A DNA stretch of 64,000 bases. Source: Delphinapterus leucas. Taxonomy: Eukaryota > Chordata > Mammalia > Artiodactyla > Monodontidae. Below, one piece after another: positions 48,446-60,035 of the stretch. The notes under the pieces were generated by a model. That model was not told where the DNA came from. It was given only the letters and a program-made list of their open reading frames with translations, and did not search any database. Numbering within the stretch: the first letter of the stretch is position 1; each line of letters starts with the position of its first letter. The translations under genes were made by a program, and so were the position numbers. The DNA lies in contig NW_022098076.1 of assembly GCF_002288925.2 (NCBI RefSeq), forward strand, positions 80,952,526 through 81,016,525. The letters run 5' to 3'.

Positions 48446-48515
48446 CACTTCTAGGAACTTATGGGTCCCTTGCATGCTCCACTGGAGCTAAGTGCAGCTC
48501 GAGAAAGTTAGCTTG

Positions 48516-48642
48516 GGGACTTCCCTGGTGGTCCAGTGGTTAAGACTCCTCATTTCCATTGCAGAGGGCATGGGTTTGATCCCTGGTTGGGGTACTAAGA
48601 TTCCACATGCCACACAGCACAGCCAGAAGAAAAAAAAAGAAA
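48516..48642 (+). mobile_element. Short CHR-type SINE (~127 bp)
   Basis: GGGACTTCCCTGGTGGTCCA, ATGGGTTTGATCCCTGGTTG and CACACAGCACAGCCAGAAG with an A/AAAG tail. The target-site duplication GAAAGTTAGCTTG (48503-48515) / GAAAGCTAGCTTG (48643-48655) has one difference. Confidence 0.93.
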
Positions 48643-48655
48643 GAAAGCTAGCTTG

Positions 48656-50908
48656 TCTGGCTAGCACTCTACTCCATTTTATGCCATCATTCCCTTGAAC
48701 ATATAGGGCCACTTGCATAGCAGCTTCCTCCCACGGTTTCAAAGAGAGAATGGGATCAGAGTCCTTGTTTCAAATGTATCTCAACCCATATAATACCCTT
48801 CTCACCCTTGTCCTCCTTGGAACTTTGGTCCGGAGAGAGCTAGTAAAGCATATGTCATCCTCCAACAATGCTCTCTTCACACAGGCTCTTTACCTCTTTT
48901 CTTTGTCCGGAAGGAACATTGCAATGTCATATCTTCCTTTTGGAAGTGGCATTCAACTTGCCCACCTCTCTGGGACCATAAAGGTAAAAGGAGATCAGGA
49001 AAAGAAATCAGTTTACTGATAAGGGAAGCTCCAAAATAGAGTTTCTTTGCTATATGTGTAAAGCATTTAGCACTGTGTCTGGCACAGAACATGTACTCAG
49101 TAATTCCAGCTATTACTGATAATGCTCTATATTTGTTTACAGGAAAATACCACCAAGCTTTTTCAGAGTGGACCAGATAATCAAAAATCTATATGCTCAT
49201 AGGTCAGTTGAATATTTTATTGTTAATAAAGGTAAGCAGAAGGTCCATGTTTACCTTAGGAGTATTGGAAATGATTATTGATTCAAATGTACACAGTCTT
49301 TATCTCTATTTTCATATTGCTAGTAGCCCTATTACCCTGGTCTCATGTTGCAAATGAAGAGAATTACAAGTGAAAATTTCCCTGTGGACAATATTTGCAA
49401 TACATATTAATTCATTCATTTAACAAATATTTACCTATTACATGTCAAGGGATACATGAATAAAATATAGATTCTCTTCCTCCTGGACATAGTACAAAGA
49501 ACTTATTCTTTAACATACAAAGAGCTTTTACAAGTCAGTAAGGAAAGGTCAAACACAAAATTTGACTAAGGATATGAAAAGATAGTTCTCAAACACATGC
49601 GCACACACAGAAAAAAACACATGAGACCTGTCAATATTTTTAAATGTTGAATCTACCCATAGTTAGTGAAATGCAAATTAAATTTCTACGACACCGTATG
49701 CTGTATTATAATGAGATTGTTTCTGTCTCCATGTTAGCTGACTCATGAAAACAGTAGATTCAAGGGAGACCACAAAGTTAAAATTTCTAATTAAGTGATC
49801 ACGAACAGCCAACTCTTAAACCTTTTATCTGTAATAAGGAGGTGGAGGGGAAAGGTTAGAACGCTGGAAATTGAGGGAGAATTTGGGAAGAATGTTTTTG
49901 AAAGCTGTTGGTTTGCTGAGCTCCACTCCTCAGAAGACCAGGAGGAGGGGGTGTCCCAGACTCTGACCTTAGGTCTGGAGAGTAGAGCTTCAGTAGGATC
50001 CTCAGAGCCGAGTCACTTATTCAACATATTCATCGAGCTGTGCAAGTCACTATTGTACTCAGAGGTGGAGATACAGCAGTGAAAGAAAGCATAGGAGATG
50101 TCACATTACAGAACTTACAGTGTCCTGTGAACAGAATCACAGTTCAGCTATTCAATTCAATTTTATATGTTGATCATTCATTCATAAGGATTAGACTGGA
50201 GGGACATACCAAGTGAATTCCAGGTAAATCTATGCAGTTGAGGCACATATTAATTAACCTGCTAGAGGAACCAGATTCCAAAACTCCTGTAAAAAAAAAA
50301 AATAGCTTCAAGTACTTGCTTTTTGTTTCGTTTTGCTATTTCTGTAAGTGATATGCATTCAACTGATCTTTTTCTTCATCTCAAGTCCTGTTTATCAGAT
50401 TGCTTTTGCCATGAAAAAGAAAGCTCTTTACCGTTGATGGATCATCTTTCATCATCTTAAAATGTCAAAATAAAACTCTCAACAGAGCATCAGCATTCAG
50501 CCTGGCTTCAAAGAATAATGTTTTTTTCCATCAAACTTTCTTTTGGAGCCTGATTTCCTCCAAAAAGCAATCTTCGAAACAATATTCACCCTGTGCCCTA
50601 CTGCCAGTATTTCCATGGAATTTGATGGAAAGGCAGTGTGCTCAAAGCGGGATATGGCTCTGCTTCCATGGTTGTCTCCAGCTCACACCTCCACTTCAGG
50701 ATGTGACAGGGGGACTGGAGGGCTAGGCTTAGCCTCAGAGAAGGGCAGCTTTGTGCATATGGAAACTGAGCCATCATCCATTTATTTCATTTCTCTTTCA
50801 TGCTAGCCCCCCTACGGATGGTGTAGTTGTGTCTGTCTCCCCTTTCCAGTGGCTTAATATGGAGCAGCTGCCCAAATGAGGCCACCCAGCAGCCAGTGAT
50901 GGCTCTCC
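48656..50908. other. Mostly unassigned, with small old repeat fragments
   Basis: Small pieces look like MIR/L2 ends (CTGTGTCTGGCACAGAACAT at ~49072; TTCATTCATTTAACAAATAT at ~49411), an old plus-strand L1 ORF2 scrap (~49490-49690) and the dispersed repeat noted at 5326 (~50010-50130). No gene recognised, including the open frames at 49795-50082 and 50543-50806. Confidence 0.4.
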
Positions 50909-51647
50909 CCTCTTTTTTTTTTTTAATTGCAGTAAAATTGCTTTACAATGTTGTTACTTTCTGCTGTACAATGAAGTGAATCAGCTATATGTATACCTAT
51001 ATCCCCTCCCTCTTGGACCTCCCTCCGCCCCCCATCCCACCCATCTAGGTCACCACAGAGCACCGAGTTGAGCTCCCCGTGCTATACAGCAGGTTCCCAC
51101 TAGCCATCTGATTTACACATGGTAGTGTATTTATGCCAAACCTAATCTCCTAATTCATCCCACCCTCCCCTTCCCCCCTGGGTCCACATGTCCGTTCTCT
51201 ATGTCTACGTCTCTATTCCTGCCCTACGAATAAGTTCTTCTGTACCATTTTTCTAGATTCCACATATATGCATTAATATACGATATTTGTTTTTCTCTTT
51301 CTGGCTTACTTCACTCCGTATGACAGACTCTAGGTCCATGGAGCTCAATAAACAAACAACCCAATTAAGAAATGGGCAGAAGACCTAAAGAAACATTTCA
51401 CCAAAGAAGACATACAGATGGCCAAGAGGCACATGAAAAAATGCTCAACACCACTAATTATCAGAGAAATGCAAATCAAAACTACAATGAGGTATCACCC
51501 CACACCGGTCAGAATGGCCATCATCAAAAAGTCTACAAACAATAAATGCTGGAGAGGGTGTGGAGAAAAGGGAACCGTTTTGTACTGTTGGTGGGAATGT
51601 AAATTGATACAGCCACTATGGAGAACAGTATAGAGGTTCCTTAAAAG
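50909..51647 (-). mobile_element. Twin-primed L1: 3' UTR on minus strand joined to inverted ORF2 piece
   Basis: 50920-51344 is the reverse complement of an L1 3' UTR (T-run, CCATATCCCCTCCCTC-type block, CACCGAGTTGAGCTCCCCG, TATGACAGACTCTAGGTCC). It joins at ~51345 to L1 ORF2 C-terminal sequence on the plus strand (CTCAATAAACAAACAACCC to ACAGTATAGAGGTTCCTTAA). The open frame 51418-51633 gives L1 ORF2 peptide ([20 protein letters not shown]). CCCCTCTTTTTT and TCCCTCTTTTTT at the two ends look like the target-site duplication. The inverted structure is that produced by twin priming. Confidence 0.85.
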
Positions 51648-51669
51648 TCTTCCCTCTTTTTTACCTTTC

Positions 51670-52049
51670 GCATAAGACCCTTTTGTAAGATTATTCTTCA
51701 CCTCTAGCAACCTCTCAGGCTCTGTGGTAGACATATAGAGCACATTTGGAGTGTTTTGGAAGCTGGATACCTCCATCTTCTCCCCATGCAGCTAAAAGTT
51801 CACAATATATGTACTATCTTCTACCAGCAGTTTTGTCTCTGAAGAAGCTGTGGCCGGCTGCAGCACTTCATATGGAGCCATTAGCCTTCACTCTTAGTCC
51901 CATGGCTTTAAAATAAGAAGACTAAGTGGGAAGAATTGGGAATTACTCTGATACCCAGGGAACTATAATACAAAAATGACAATTAGCAGGGAAACAAGAC
52001 TGCATTCTTTCATTTCAGATGATTCTCATTTAACCACAGAACGTATCTT
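51670..52049. other. Unassigned non-coding sequence
   Basis: No repeat or gene recognised. Confidence 0.4.
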
Positions 52050-52176
52050 TTCTTTTTTCAATGTTTTGGCCACACCACACGGCATTCAGGATCTTAGTTC
52101 CCCAACCATGGATCAAACCCGGCCCCCCCGCAGTGGAAGCACGGAGTCCTAACCACTGGACTACCAAGGAATTCCT
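52050..52176 (-). mobile_element. Short CHR-type SINE, minus strand
   Basis: TTTTGGCCACACCACACGGC, GGATCTTAGTTCCCCAACC and CCACTGGACTACCAAGGAATTC are the reverse complement of the short form. Flanks AGAACGTATCT and AGAATCTAACT are at best a weak target-site duplication. Confidence 0.88.
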
Positions 52177-52528
52177 AGAATCTAACTTGTAACGGAGAGA
52201 AGGATTTCTGAGGTCGGGCAGAGAGTGTCAAAGAGGATTACCCTTGTTATCACCCAGATTTTTCTGTGTTTGCCTGGTATCTTCCCGAGTAGTGACACCT
52301 AACTCCCTCCACCTCTGAAGCCTGGGACTAAGCTCCAGTTTACAGTGTAACAGCTGGTTATAAATGCCAGGGGATGGCGAAGAAGAAAAGTTCTTCCAAC
52401 CTAATTGATGAACTCTGGTGGTTTCCTATATATGGTGTTTAGATGATGTTTGCTTGCTGTTTTTAGTAACTTTTCATTGTGATGTAATTTCACATGTACA
52501 GAAAAGTTGCAAAAATTGCATAGAGCAG
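52177..52528. other. Unassigned non-coding sequence
   Basis: No repeat or gene recognised. Confidence 0.4.
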
Positions 52529-52735
52529 CAGTCGCAGTCCCCAACATTTTTGGCACCAGGGACAGGTTTCATGGAAGACAATTTTTCCTTGGACCGTGGG
52601 GTGGGGTTGGGGGGTTGATGGTTCAGGCGGGAATGTGAGCGATGGGGAACGGCAGATGAAACTTCTCTTACTAGCCTGCCACTCACCTCCTGCTGTGAAG
52701 CCCTGTTCCTAACAGGTGGGGGGACCCCTGACATA
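52529..52735 (+). mobile_element. Non-autonomous DNA transposon (hAT-like)
   Basis: Begins CAGTCCCCAACATTTTTGGC, then ACCAGGGACAGGTTTCATGG and GAAGACAATTTTTCCTTGGA, and ends CCTAACAGGTGGGGGGACCCCTG. The ends (GTCCCC / GGGGAC) are inverted. The middle is deleted relative to the full-length form I know. No transposase. Confidence 0.6.
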
Positions 52736-53526
52736 GAGATCGCGTATACACCATACCCAAATTCATTAACCATTTATATTTTTGTGAATTTGGTCTGTTT
52801 GTTTGCTTACTTTCTTGGCTGCTTGTTTCTTTTTGAATAATGTGGCCTTTAGATTCACACATTCTCTAATATGGGAATTTTTGTTTTCTTCATTAATGAT
52901 CAGAATAGAGCTACAAGGGAGGCCTGGTTAACCAAGAATATGCACTTTTCAATTTGGAAGCCAGATCTTGTCACACTGTAAAGGAAGCGTGGTATTTGAA
53001 GAAATGGTGTGAGAATTTTGAAAGAAAGGAATAAACAGAGTTCTACTTCAAAAGAGTGAGGGAATGATCATTAAGAAAAGCTAAGATGACCAGGGACTAT
53101 TGATAAAGAATTAAGTTGATAAGGAGCATTAAGATAATCTCTCAATGGAGTTATCTTTTAATATATGCCTCTTCTGAGAATTGTGGGAGGGGGAGGGATA
53201 AATGAAAAGGAAAGGCAAACACTGTTCCTAAGGGAACAGTGTGTCTTTATTGCTAGGCACTAAACCACCGGAAAGATTGCATGGTGCCCTGCACCATGCA
53301 CTGCTGTGTGATAGTTGAGAACATGTGCTCCTCTATCCCAAATCCCATTACAGTCACAAAAGAAATACAAAAACATAGTCGCTGCAGCTCCAAAAAAGGC
53401 AGAAAAGTTGTCAGAAGATGGAACAGTTGGCAATGATCTGCAACATTTACTCACCAACAAATACTAATGAGTGTGTACTGTGTGCCAAGCAGGCAGAAGT
53501 CCCTGTTCTTAAGAACCTGTTTCTTG
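52736..53526. other. Unassigned non-coding sequence
   Basis: No gene or repeat recognised. GGAACAGTGT near 53234 is repeated in inverted form nearby (ACACTGTTCC at 53219), a 10 bp inverted repeat. Confidence 0.4.
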
Positions 53527-53895
53527 GGGCTTCCCTGGTGGCACAGTGGTTAAGAATCCACCTTCCAGTGCAGGGGACACGGGTTTGAGCCCTGGCACGG
53601 GAATATCCCACATGCCACGGAGCAACTAAGCCTGTGCACCACAACTACTGAGCCTGTACTCTAGAGCTCGTGTGCCACAACTGCTGAGCCCACATGCCAC
53701 AACTACTGAAGCCTGCATGCCTAGAGCCCCTGCTCCGCAACAAGACAAGCCACTGCAATGAGAAGCCCGCGCACCGCAACAAAGAGTAACCCCTGCTCGC
53801 GGCAACCAGAGAAAGCCCGCACGCAGCAACAAAGACCCAACGCAGGAAAAAATAAAAGTAAAAAATAAATAAATTTATTAAAAAAAAAAAAAAAA
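53527..53895 (+). mobile_element. CHR-type SINE, long (~350 bp) form
   Basis: GGGCTTCCCTGGTGGCACAG start, CACAACTACTGAGCC and ACAACTACTGAAGCC internal repeats, A-rich tail. The target-site duplication AAGAACCTGTTTCTTG (53511-53526) / AGGAACCTGCTTCTTG (53895-53910) has two differences. Confidence 0.93.
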
Positions 53896-54129
53896 GGAAC
53901 CTGCTTCTTGTGGGAGACAGCTCGTATTCTAAGGGAGTGGTTCACATTCGAAGGAACTCCATGCAGGCAAACAAAGAGGTTCACCAGGAAAGGGAAGTTT
54001 TCCCAACAGAATCACAGAATAACTAAGGTCTTGGGGAACCCATCTGCAGATACAGGTAAGGCTCCTTAAGTCATAAGAGAATACTCTATACAGAGTTATG
54101 CCGAAATTTTTGAAAATATATACAAAAAG

Positions 54130-54215
54130 GATGATTTTCTCAGAAAGTTTATATATAAATATACATGTATTATATATAAATTAATATATATAAGTAAATA
54201 TATATTTAACTCAAT
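54130..54215. repeat. AT-rich low-complexity tract
   Basis: Irregular TATATAAA repeats with short palindromes such as ATATATAAATTAATATATAT. Confidence 0.8.
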
Positions 54216-54644
54216 AAGAGGTATAGAAATCATGGATAGATGAATAGACGCTGGAGAAAATGGAAAGTTGGTCAAATGACAACTAAATTTTGTTAAAGGC
54301 ATCAGACTCATAATTTCATACCCAGATTTTCCCAAATATTCATGGAAAACATAATACCCATATTGGATAAATTTCTATATTCTGATCCAGAATTTTAAAA
54401 ATTGATAGACTATTTTCCAACTTATTCAACAAAATTACTGTAACCCTGATACAAAAACCACAAAAATAGAAAAAAGAAAATTATGGAGCAATCAGTTACA
54501 TTACATTCATTAACAAATTAAAGAAGATATCCATATAATCATTCTAAAAGATCTTACTAGATTCTACTCAGTATTTGATAAAATTCAACATGTTTCTATT
54601 TTTGAAATTGATATTAACAAATGAGAAATAAAAAGAAACTTACT

Positions 54645-54851
54645 GGGCTTCCCTGGTGGCGCAGTGGTTGGGAGTCCGCCTGCAGACGCAGGGGACGCGG
54701 GTTCGTGCCCCAGTCCGGGAGGATTCCACGTGCCGCGGGGCGGCTGGGCCCATGGGCCGTGGGCGCTGGGCCTGCGCGTCCGGAGCCTGTGCTCCGCAAC
54801 GGGAGGGGCCGCAGCGGTGAGAGGCCCGTGTACCGCAAAAAAAAAAAAAAC
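54645..54851 (+). mobile_element. CHR-type SINE, ~200 bp form, GC-rich variant
   Basis: GGGCTTCCCTGGTGGCGCAG start, with several A-to-G changes relative to the other copies (GCCGTGGGCGCTGGGCCTGC), ending GAGAGGCCCGTGTACCGC and an A-run. Flanking AAACTTACT is the likely target-site duplication. Confidence 0.93.
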
Positions 54852-55175
54852 AAAACTTACTTATTGTATAAACAATGCCTAAGAGAAATTGAGAGCAAAC
54901 GTTTTACCTATTGGTAAAACATGTGAAGCATGTTCATCAAAATCAGGAAGATGATAAGAATGCCCACCATCACTATTGCTCTTTGACATTCTGTTGGCAG
55001 TCCTGGCCAATGGAAAAGATAAGAAAAAATATAAGGGTATTTATTCACTTTAGAAACAATGAATCAAAAGCTCATTATTTAGATGATATGACTGTCTACC
55101 TAGAAGACCCAAGTGAATTTAATGAGAAAAAAAATCCTATAAGAACTAATAAGAAAGTTTTAAAACTGGACAGAA

Positions 55176-55412
55176 GTGAGATGAATTGGGAGATTGAGAT
55201 TGACATATATACACCAATAGGTCTAAAATAGATAACTAATGAGAACCTGCTATATAGTACAGGGAACTCTACTCAGTGCTCTGTGGTGACCTAAATGGGA
55301 AGGAGATCCAAAAAAGAGGGGATATACGTATACATATAGCTAATTCACTTCACTGTACAGTAGAAACTAACACAACATTGTAAAACAACTATACCTCAAT
55401 TAAAAAAGAAAG
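55176..55412 (+). mobile_element. L1 3' UTR, 5'-truncated, nested in older L1
   Basis: GTGAGATGAATTGGGAGATT, GAACCTGCTATATAGTACAG, GTGCTCTGTGGTGACCTAAA and TATACCTCAATTAAAAAAG. The target-site duplication AACTGGACAGAA is exact (55164-55175 and 55413-55424). Confidence 0.92.
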
Positions 55413-55902
55413 AACTGGACAGAATTTATTGCTTTTTATTATATTAGCAATAATCAGTTAGAAAATGTAATGGAACAAAAAGATTACAATAATAATAGTA
55501 ACAAAAACTATGAAACACCCAGAAAATGATCCCAGTAAACTTGTGCATTACTTTTATGAAGAGCATGAAAGATATTCTGAGGAGACACATTATGTTTATA
55601 AATAGGGTATAAAACTTGGTAAGCAGTTTCTCAAATTCATCTAGAAGAGAAAAACGTGCAAAAATGGGCATGAAAATTTTGTCAAGGAGCAACAAATACA
55701 TGTAGTCACTTGCTCTAACATATACCAAAGCAAATGATAAGACTATGGTAATTTTTAAAATAGAGTTTTGACTCAGAAGTAAACTAATAGAAACAAACCC
55801 ACATATGCATGCTAATATACAAATAGCTATATTTCAAATCTCTAGGAAAAGAAAGTCTTCTATACTAAATGGTGTTGTAGCCATTAGCCATCTACTTGGA
55901 AA

Positions 55903-55930
55903 TGTGTGTGTGTGTATACACACACACTCA
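55903..55930. repeat. (TG)n/(CA)n perfect palindrome
   Basis: GTGTGTGTGTA (55906-55916) is followed without a spacer by its exact reverse complement TACACACACAC (55917-55927), a 22 bp perfect palindrome made of dinucleotide repeats. Confidence 0.95.
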
Positions 55931-56830
55931 TATATACACACATGTAGATATTGATGAGATATAGATATATAGAAAAAATGATATTTCTTACATCACACTG
56001 TAAACAAAGAATTTCTAGATGAATCAAAGAACTAAAAGTAAAAAAAGAGAATGAATACCATAAGAATACTAGAAGAAAATATCAGAGAACACATTTAAAA
56101 CTGTGGAGATAAGAAAGGTTACCAGAATAACTGCCAAAAATGTCATATAAGAAAGGACTGAAATATTTGATTACATAAAATTTTAAAAATTATTCACACA
56201 CAGAAAAATGATAAACAAATGTAGTAACCAACTGATGACTGAAAGGAAAAACAGGCAACATAAGGAGGAGGCACAATAATGATATCTAGGATATATAAAG
56301 AGCTCCTAGTAAGAAGAAGGTCAACAAGCTAATAGAAAAATGGGCAAAACAGATGAATAGGTAATTCCCAGAAGATAAAATACAAAACCCAAGTAACTAG
56401 GGTTTAACCTAGCAAGTAATCAGGTAAATGCAAATAAAAACAACAACAGATACCATCAGACTGGCAAAAATAGAACAGGCTGATAATACCCAGCATAGGC
56501 ACGTATACAGGCAAATAGGAAATTGTAGATTCTGATAGAAGATATAAACTAAACATTGCTACTATAGTTTGGTGTTATATAACAAAATTAAAGTACACAT
56601 TATCTTTCAACCTAGAAATTCCAGTTTTAGATATCTAACCTACAAAATTGCCCAAGACACATGCATACAGATATTTGTTTGAAGATGTCAGTGTTAGTAT
56701 TATTTGCAATAGAAAACTGGAAACAACCTAATAGTCTATAATAGTCTAATGGTTATATAATGTGTGGTAGATCCATTCTATGGAATACTCTGCATCAGGC
56801 AAAAGAATGAGAAAGACATAGAGAGAAAGA

Positions 56831-57734
56831 CTGATTAAAGCATCTCCAATCATGGCTATTATATGAGCTAACCAACATCCATTCTCTTCTTTTTCTTTAC
56901 TGATTGAACTTCTATTTCACTTGAAATAGAAATGTACTCAGATAAAGTCTTCCTTGCAAGAGAGATAGCCAAAGCTGTATATACAAAAGTTAAAGGGGAC
57001 TGGCTCAGTCTTTTAACTTGTTTTTACATTCTTCCCATCTCTTTCTTCTTCTCTGCAATAGGGATGCAATGGCTAGAGCTCCAGTAGCTTTCTTAGATGA
57101 TGTAGTGAACTTGAGGATAAAAGCCATATGCTAAAAAAAAATGTGTAACAGAAAATGGAAGGAGCTGGGGAATAATATGTATAAAATAATCTGATTTGTG
57201 TTTTTTAAAATTATGTTTGTATGTAGTATATAATACTATATATATGCTTGTGTGTGTCTATGTGTATGTGAGAGAAGCTATACAGAAAAAAAAATTTAAT
57301 ATTCTACCCCACCATAACTGGTACAGCTGTTTTCCCATGGTGAGACGAGTCCAGTAATATGGGTTATGAGGAATTTCCTTTCTCTCTCTCTCTCTTTTTA
57401 CTTTCAAATTGTTTTAATTTTTAAAGGTCTTTCACATGTTATTTTTGAAGTTTTAAAAATAACTAAAAATGTGTAGCCTTATATTTCAATTATAACTTTA
57501 TTCTGAATATTCATTTATATTTGATTTTTTCGAGAACTGTAACTTTGATAACTGATATTAAAGCCAAAAGAAACCTTACAAATTTTTTAGTTCCACTTTT
57601 AAATTTTACAAATGAGCATCCAATGGTCGAGAAAGAAGAATAACACACCTCAAGAAATGCAGCTTCCTACGAGAGCAGCCTACAAGAAGAACTAAATTAA
57701 TAAAAATCTAATATGATCCAGGTGCCTTCTTATA
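56831..57734. other. Unassigned sequence, possibly more old repeat
   Basis: Around 57060-57130 (ATGGCTAGAGCTCCAGTAGC, GTAGTGAACTTGAGGATAAA) the sequence resembles an old LTR or DNA element that I cannot name. A (CT)n run lies at ~57380-57394. No gene. Confidence 0.35.
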
Positions 57735-57900
57735 TTTTTTAACATTTATTCTTTATTTCAATCCTACAAGAGATACATGATATATCTATTTTACAGATGA
57801 GGAAAGTAAAGTTTGGATAATATACATACTTCATTTCCCTGAGGACATACATCAGTTAAGGAAGGGGCCAGGATTTAAAATCTGACCTATCTGCTCCAAT
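57735..57900 (+). repeat. MIR SINE, old
   Basis: TTATTTCAATCCTACAAGAG, ATTTTACAGATGAGGAAAGT and GGGGCCAGGATTTAAAATCT follow the MIR order. Confidence 0.7.
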
Positions 57901-58529
57901 TTCTTTCCATTTCGTCATGTTGCCTCCTACACAGGCCCTTGTGCAGAGCTTTTAAACAACAGTGAATTCTGGCAGCTCCCAAGTTAATTATTCCCCCATT
58001 ATTATCTGTTTGCTGAGCGTTTATACAACAGACACCAGAGAGCTTCATACCCCGGGATCCTGTCACACTAGACTGTCCACGTGGGCTGAGTGATTTAAAG
58101 TTGATCCCCCGTTGCCAAAAGAAGAATGCCAGTTGTTCTATTAATTGAAATGACATAACATAAAATGTCAATGATGCATGGCCAAAGTCTCACAGAAAAC
58201 AAGGAAACATTAACGAGATATAGGCCAGGGATTTCAAAATTTCAAGAAGCAGTATCCTCCACTGAGTTTCTGCAAATCATTTGGCCATCAAGGGAAGTAA
58301 CAATTCCAGGACCACAGACACACTGCTGATTTTCTCAGTAGATGTCAATCCAATGGCAATATGAAGGCTTAACAGGGCAAAGAAAAGTCCTAACGGCAGA
58401 GAAGCAACACGGGCTCTGAAAACGGGATCTCATATAGCACAATGAGAAATTCAAGAAATTGTGAAATTTCTTGAATGCATTTTGTTTTGTTATAGATATT
58501 TTTCCCATTTATATCTGTTTGTTTTAATA
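57901..58529. other. Unassigned non-coding sequence
   Basis: No gene or repeat recognised. AAATTGTGAAATTTCTTGAA with GAAATTCAAGAAATT nearby (58444-58474) forms an inverted repeat (TTCAAGAAATT / AATTTCTTGAA). Confidence 0.4.
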
Positions 58530-58746
58530 TTTTATTATTATTATTATTATTTTTGCGGTACGCGGGCCTCTCACTGTTGTGGCCTCTCCCGTTGCGCAGC
58601 ACAGGCTCCGGACACGCAGGCTCAGCGGCCATGGCTCATGGGCCCAGCCGCTCCATGGCATGTGGGATCTTCCCGGACCGGGGCACGAACCTGTGTCCCC
58701 TGCATCGGCAGGTGGACTCTCAACCACTGCACCACCAGGGAAGCCC
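58530..58746 (-). mobile_element. CHR-type SINE, ~200 bp form, minus strand, with (TTA)n tail
   Basis: The tail TTATTATTATTATTATTATT (~58532-58552) is followed by TTTTGCGGTACGCGGGCC and the reverse complement of the body to CACCAGGGAAGCCC. No clear target-site duplication. Open frames on both strands here are SINE translations. Confidence 0.92.
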
Positions 58747-59207
58747 TGAAGTCTACAATTTTAACTACTGTATTAAAAGACATAAAGGGAAGAAGGAAAA
58801 TTTTTAACATTTCTCTATCTATTTGGAGTTTCATACCTGAAGAAAGAATAGGGAGAAGTACGTTTAAAGAGACAATGGCTGAGAATCATCCAGAATTGAT
58901 GAAAAGAATGAATTATCAGATTCAGAATAGACTAAGTCTCAAGGAGGATAAGTAAAAATAATTCCATACTGACATGAAAAATATAATTCATACATATTGT
59001 TTTAGAATAATGACTCTATCAGAGATCAGAATATTTCATCTTTATGCATAAAGGGAGAAGAAGTAAATTCCAAATTCTTCTGGCTAACAAACAAAAACAG
59101 TTATTTAATGTACCTTCCAAAATTACAGGTGTTAACATGTATATTGTTATCCATAACACCCAATTAACATAACACAATTGACAAGCTTGATCTAAGGAAT
59201 ATACATG
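58747..59207. other. Unassigned non-coding sequence
   Basis: No gene or repeat recognised. Confidence 0.4.
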
Positions 59208-59417
59208 CAGCCTCATAGCACAGGGAGATCAACTCAGTGCTTTGTAACCACCTAGAGGAGTGGGATAGGGAAGATGGGAGGGAGATGTAAGAGGGAGGGG
59301 ATATGGGGATATATGTATACATATAGCTGATTCACTTTGTTATACAGCAGAAACTAATGCAACATTGTAAAGCAATTATGCTCCAATAAAGATGTTAAAT
59401 AAATAAATAAAAATAAA
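59208..59417 (+). mobile_element. L1 3' UTR, 5'-truncated, plus strand
   Basis: GCCTCATAGCACAGGGAGAT, ATGTATACATATAGCTGATTC, TTTGTTATACAGCAGAAACT and CAATAAAGATGTTAAATAAA. Flanks GAATATACATG (59197-59207) and GAACATACATG (59418-59428) are the target-site duplication with one difference. AATAAA is present just before the tail. Confidence 0.9.
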
Positions 59418-59428
59418 GAACATACATG

Positions 59429-59824
59429 GAACCTTGCAAAAACCACTAAAAAATAAAATTCTCAGTCACAAAATAAGTCCCAATAAACACCCAAGAAGTG
59501 CATTTTCAACACAAGGCAATAAAGTTTGAAATCTATTTTTTTAAATGATAACTTTTTAAAAACCTTTAAATATTTAGAAATTTAAAAACACATTTCTAAA
59601 TAACATGACTCAAAGTTGCCCTAATAGAAATTTGAAAATACCAGAAACTAAAGTATAAATGTCCCAAGGGTTTATCTCCCTTGCATTCATACCTCCTTTT
59701 TGGTGAGAAGCCAATGTAAGTCATTTACCCTTTGGTGTGAATCTCAGACAATAAGCTCCCTGCCCTGGGGAAATTTCCATTTAGAGTACATCAAGGTGGT
59801 GAAAGCCTAGACAATACAATGGGC
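59429..59824. other. Unassigned non-coding sequence
   Basis: AT-rich, no gene or repeat recognised. Confidence 0.4.
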
Positions 59825-59938
59825 TAATCTTGTGGGTTTAAATTTTGGTTCTGCCCCTTACTAGCTGTGTGTCTCAGTTGCCTCATTCATAAAATGGGAA
59901 TTATCATAACCATTTAAAAGGTTGTTATGATAATTAAG

Positions 59939-59978
<40 letters not shown>

Positions 59979-60035
59979 TGCTAGAATGCTGCCTGACATA
60001 AAGTAAGCACCATATAAGTCTTTGTTGCTCCTTTT
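59825..60035 (+). repeat. MIR SINE carrying an (AT)n microsatellite
   Basis: GTTCTGCCCCTTACTAGCTG, TTGCCTCATTCATAAAATGG and GGTTGTTATGATAATTAAGT are MIR. A pure (AT)n run of about 33 bp (59944-59976) follows, and then the MIR end GCTGCCTGACATAAAGTAAGC. Confidence 0.8.

Larger units (their letters stand above)
54380..56830 (+). mobile_element. Old L1 ORF2 region (plus), with nested SINE and nested L1 3' end
   Basis: Degenerate L1 ORF2 can be followed on the plus strand: ACAAAATTACTGTAACCCTG, ACATTCTGTTGGCAGTCCTG and TTATTTAGATGATATGACTG (RT region), then GAGCTCCTAGTAAGAAGAAG and GAAAACTGGAAACAACCTAA (C-terminus). The L1 peptide around 54940-55120 contains LDDM in place of F-A-D-D-M. Broken in all frames. 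Beyond 56830 another old repeat, or a continuing L1 3' UTR up to ~57300, is possible. Confidence 0.65.

Noticed and set aside
58461..58955. 164-codon plus-strand open frame
   Set aside because: The central part is a minus-strand CHR SINE with its (TTA)n tail; the rest is flanking DNA. Not a gene.
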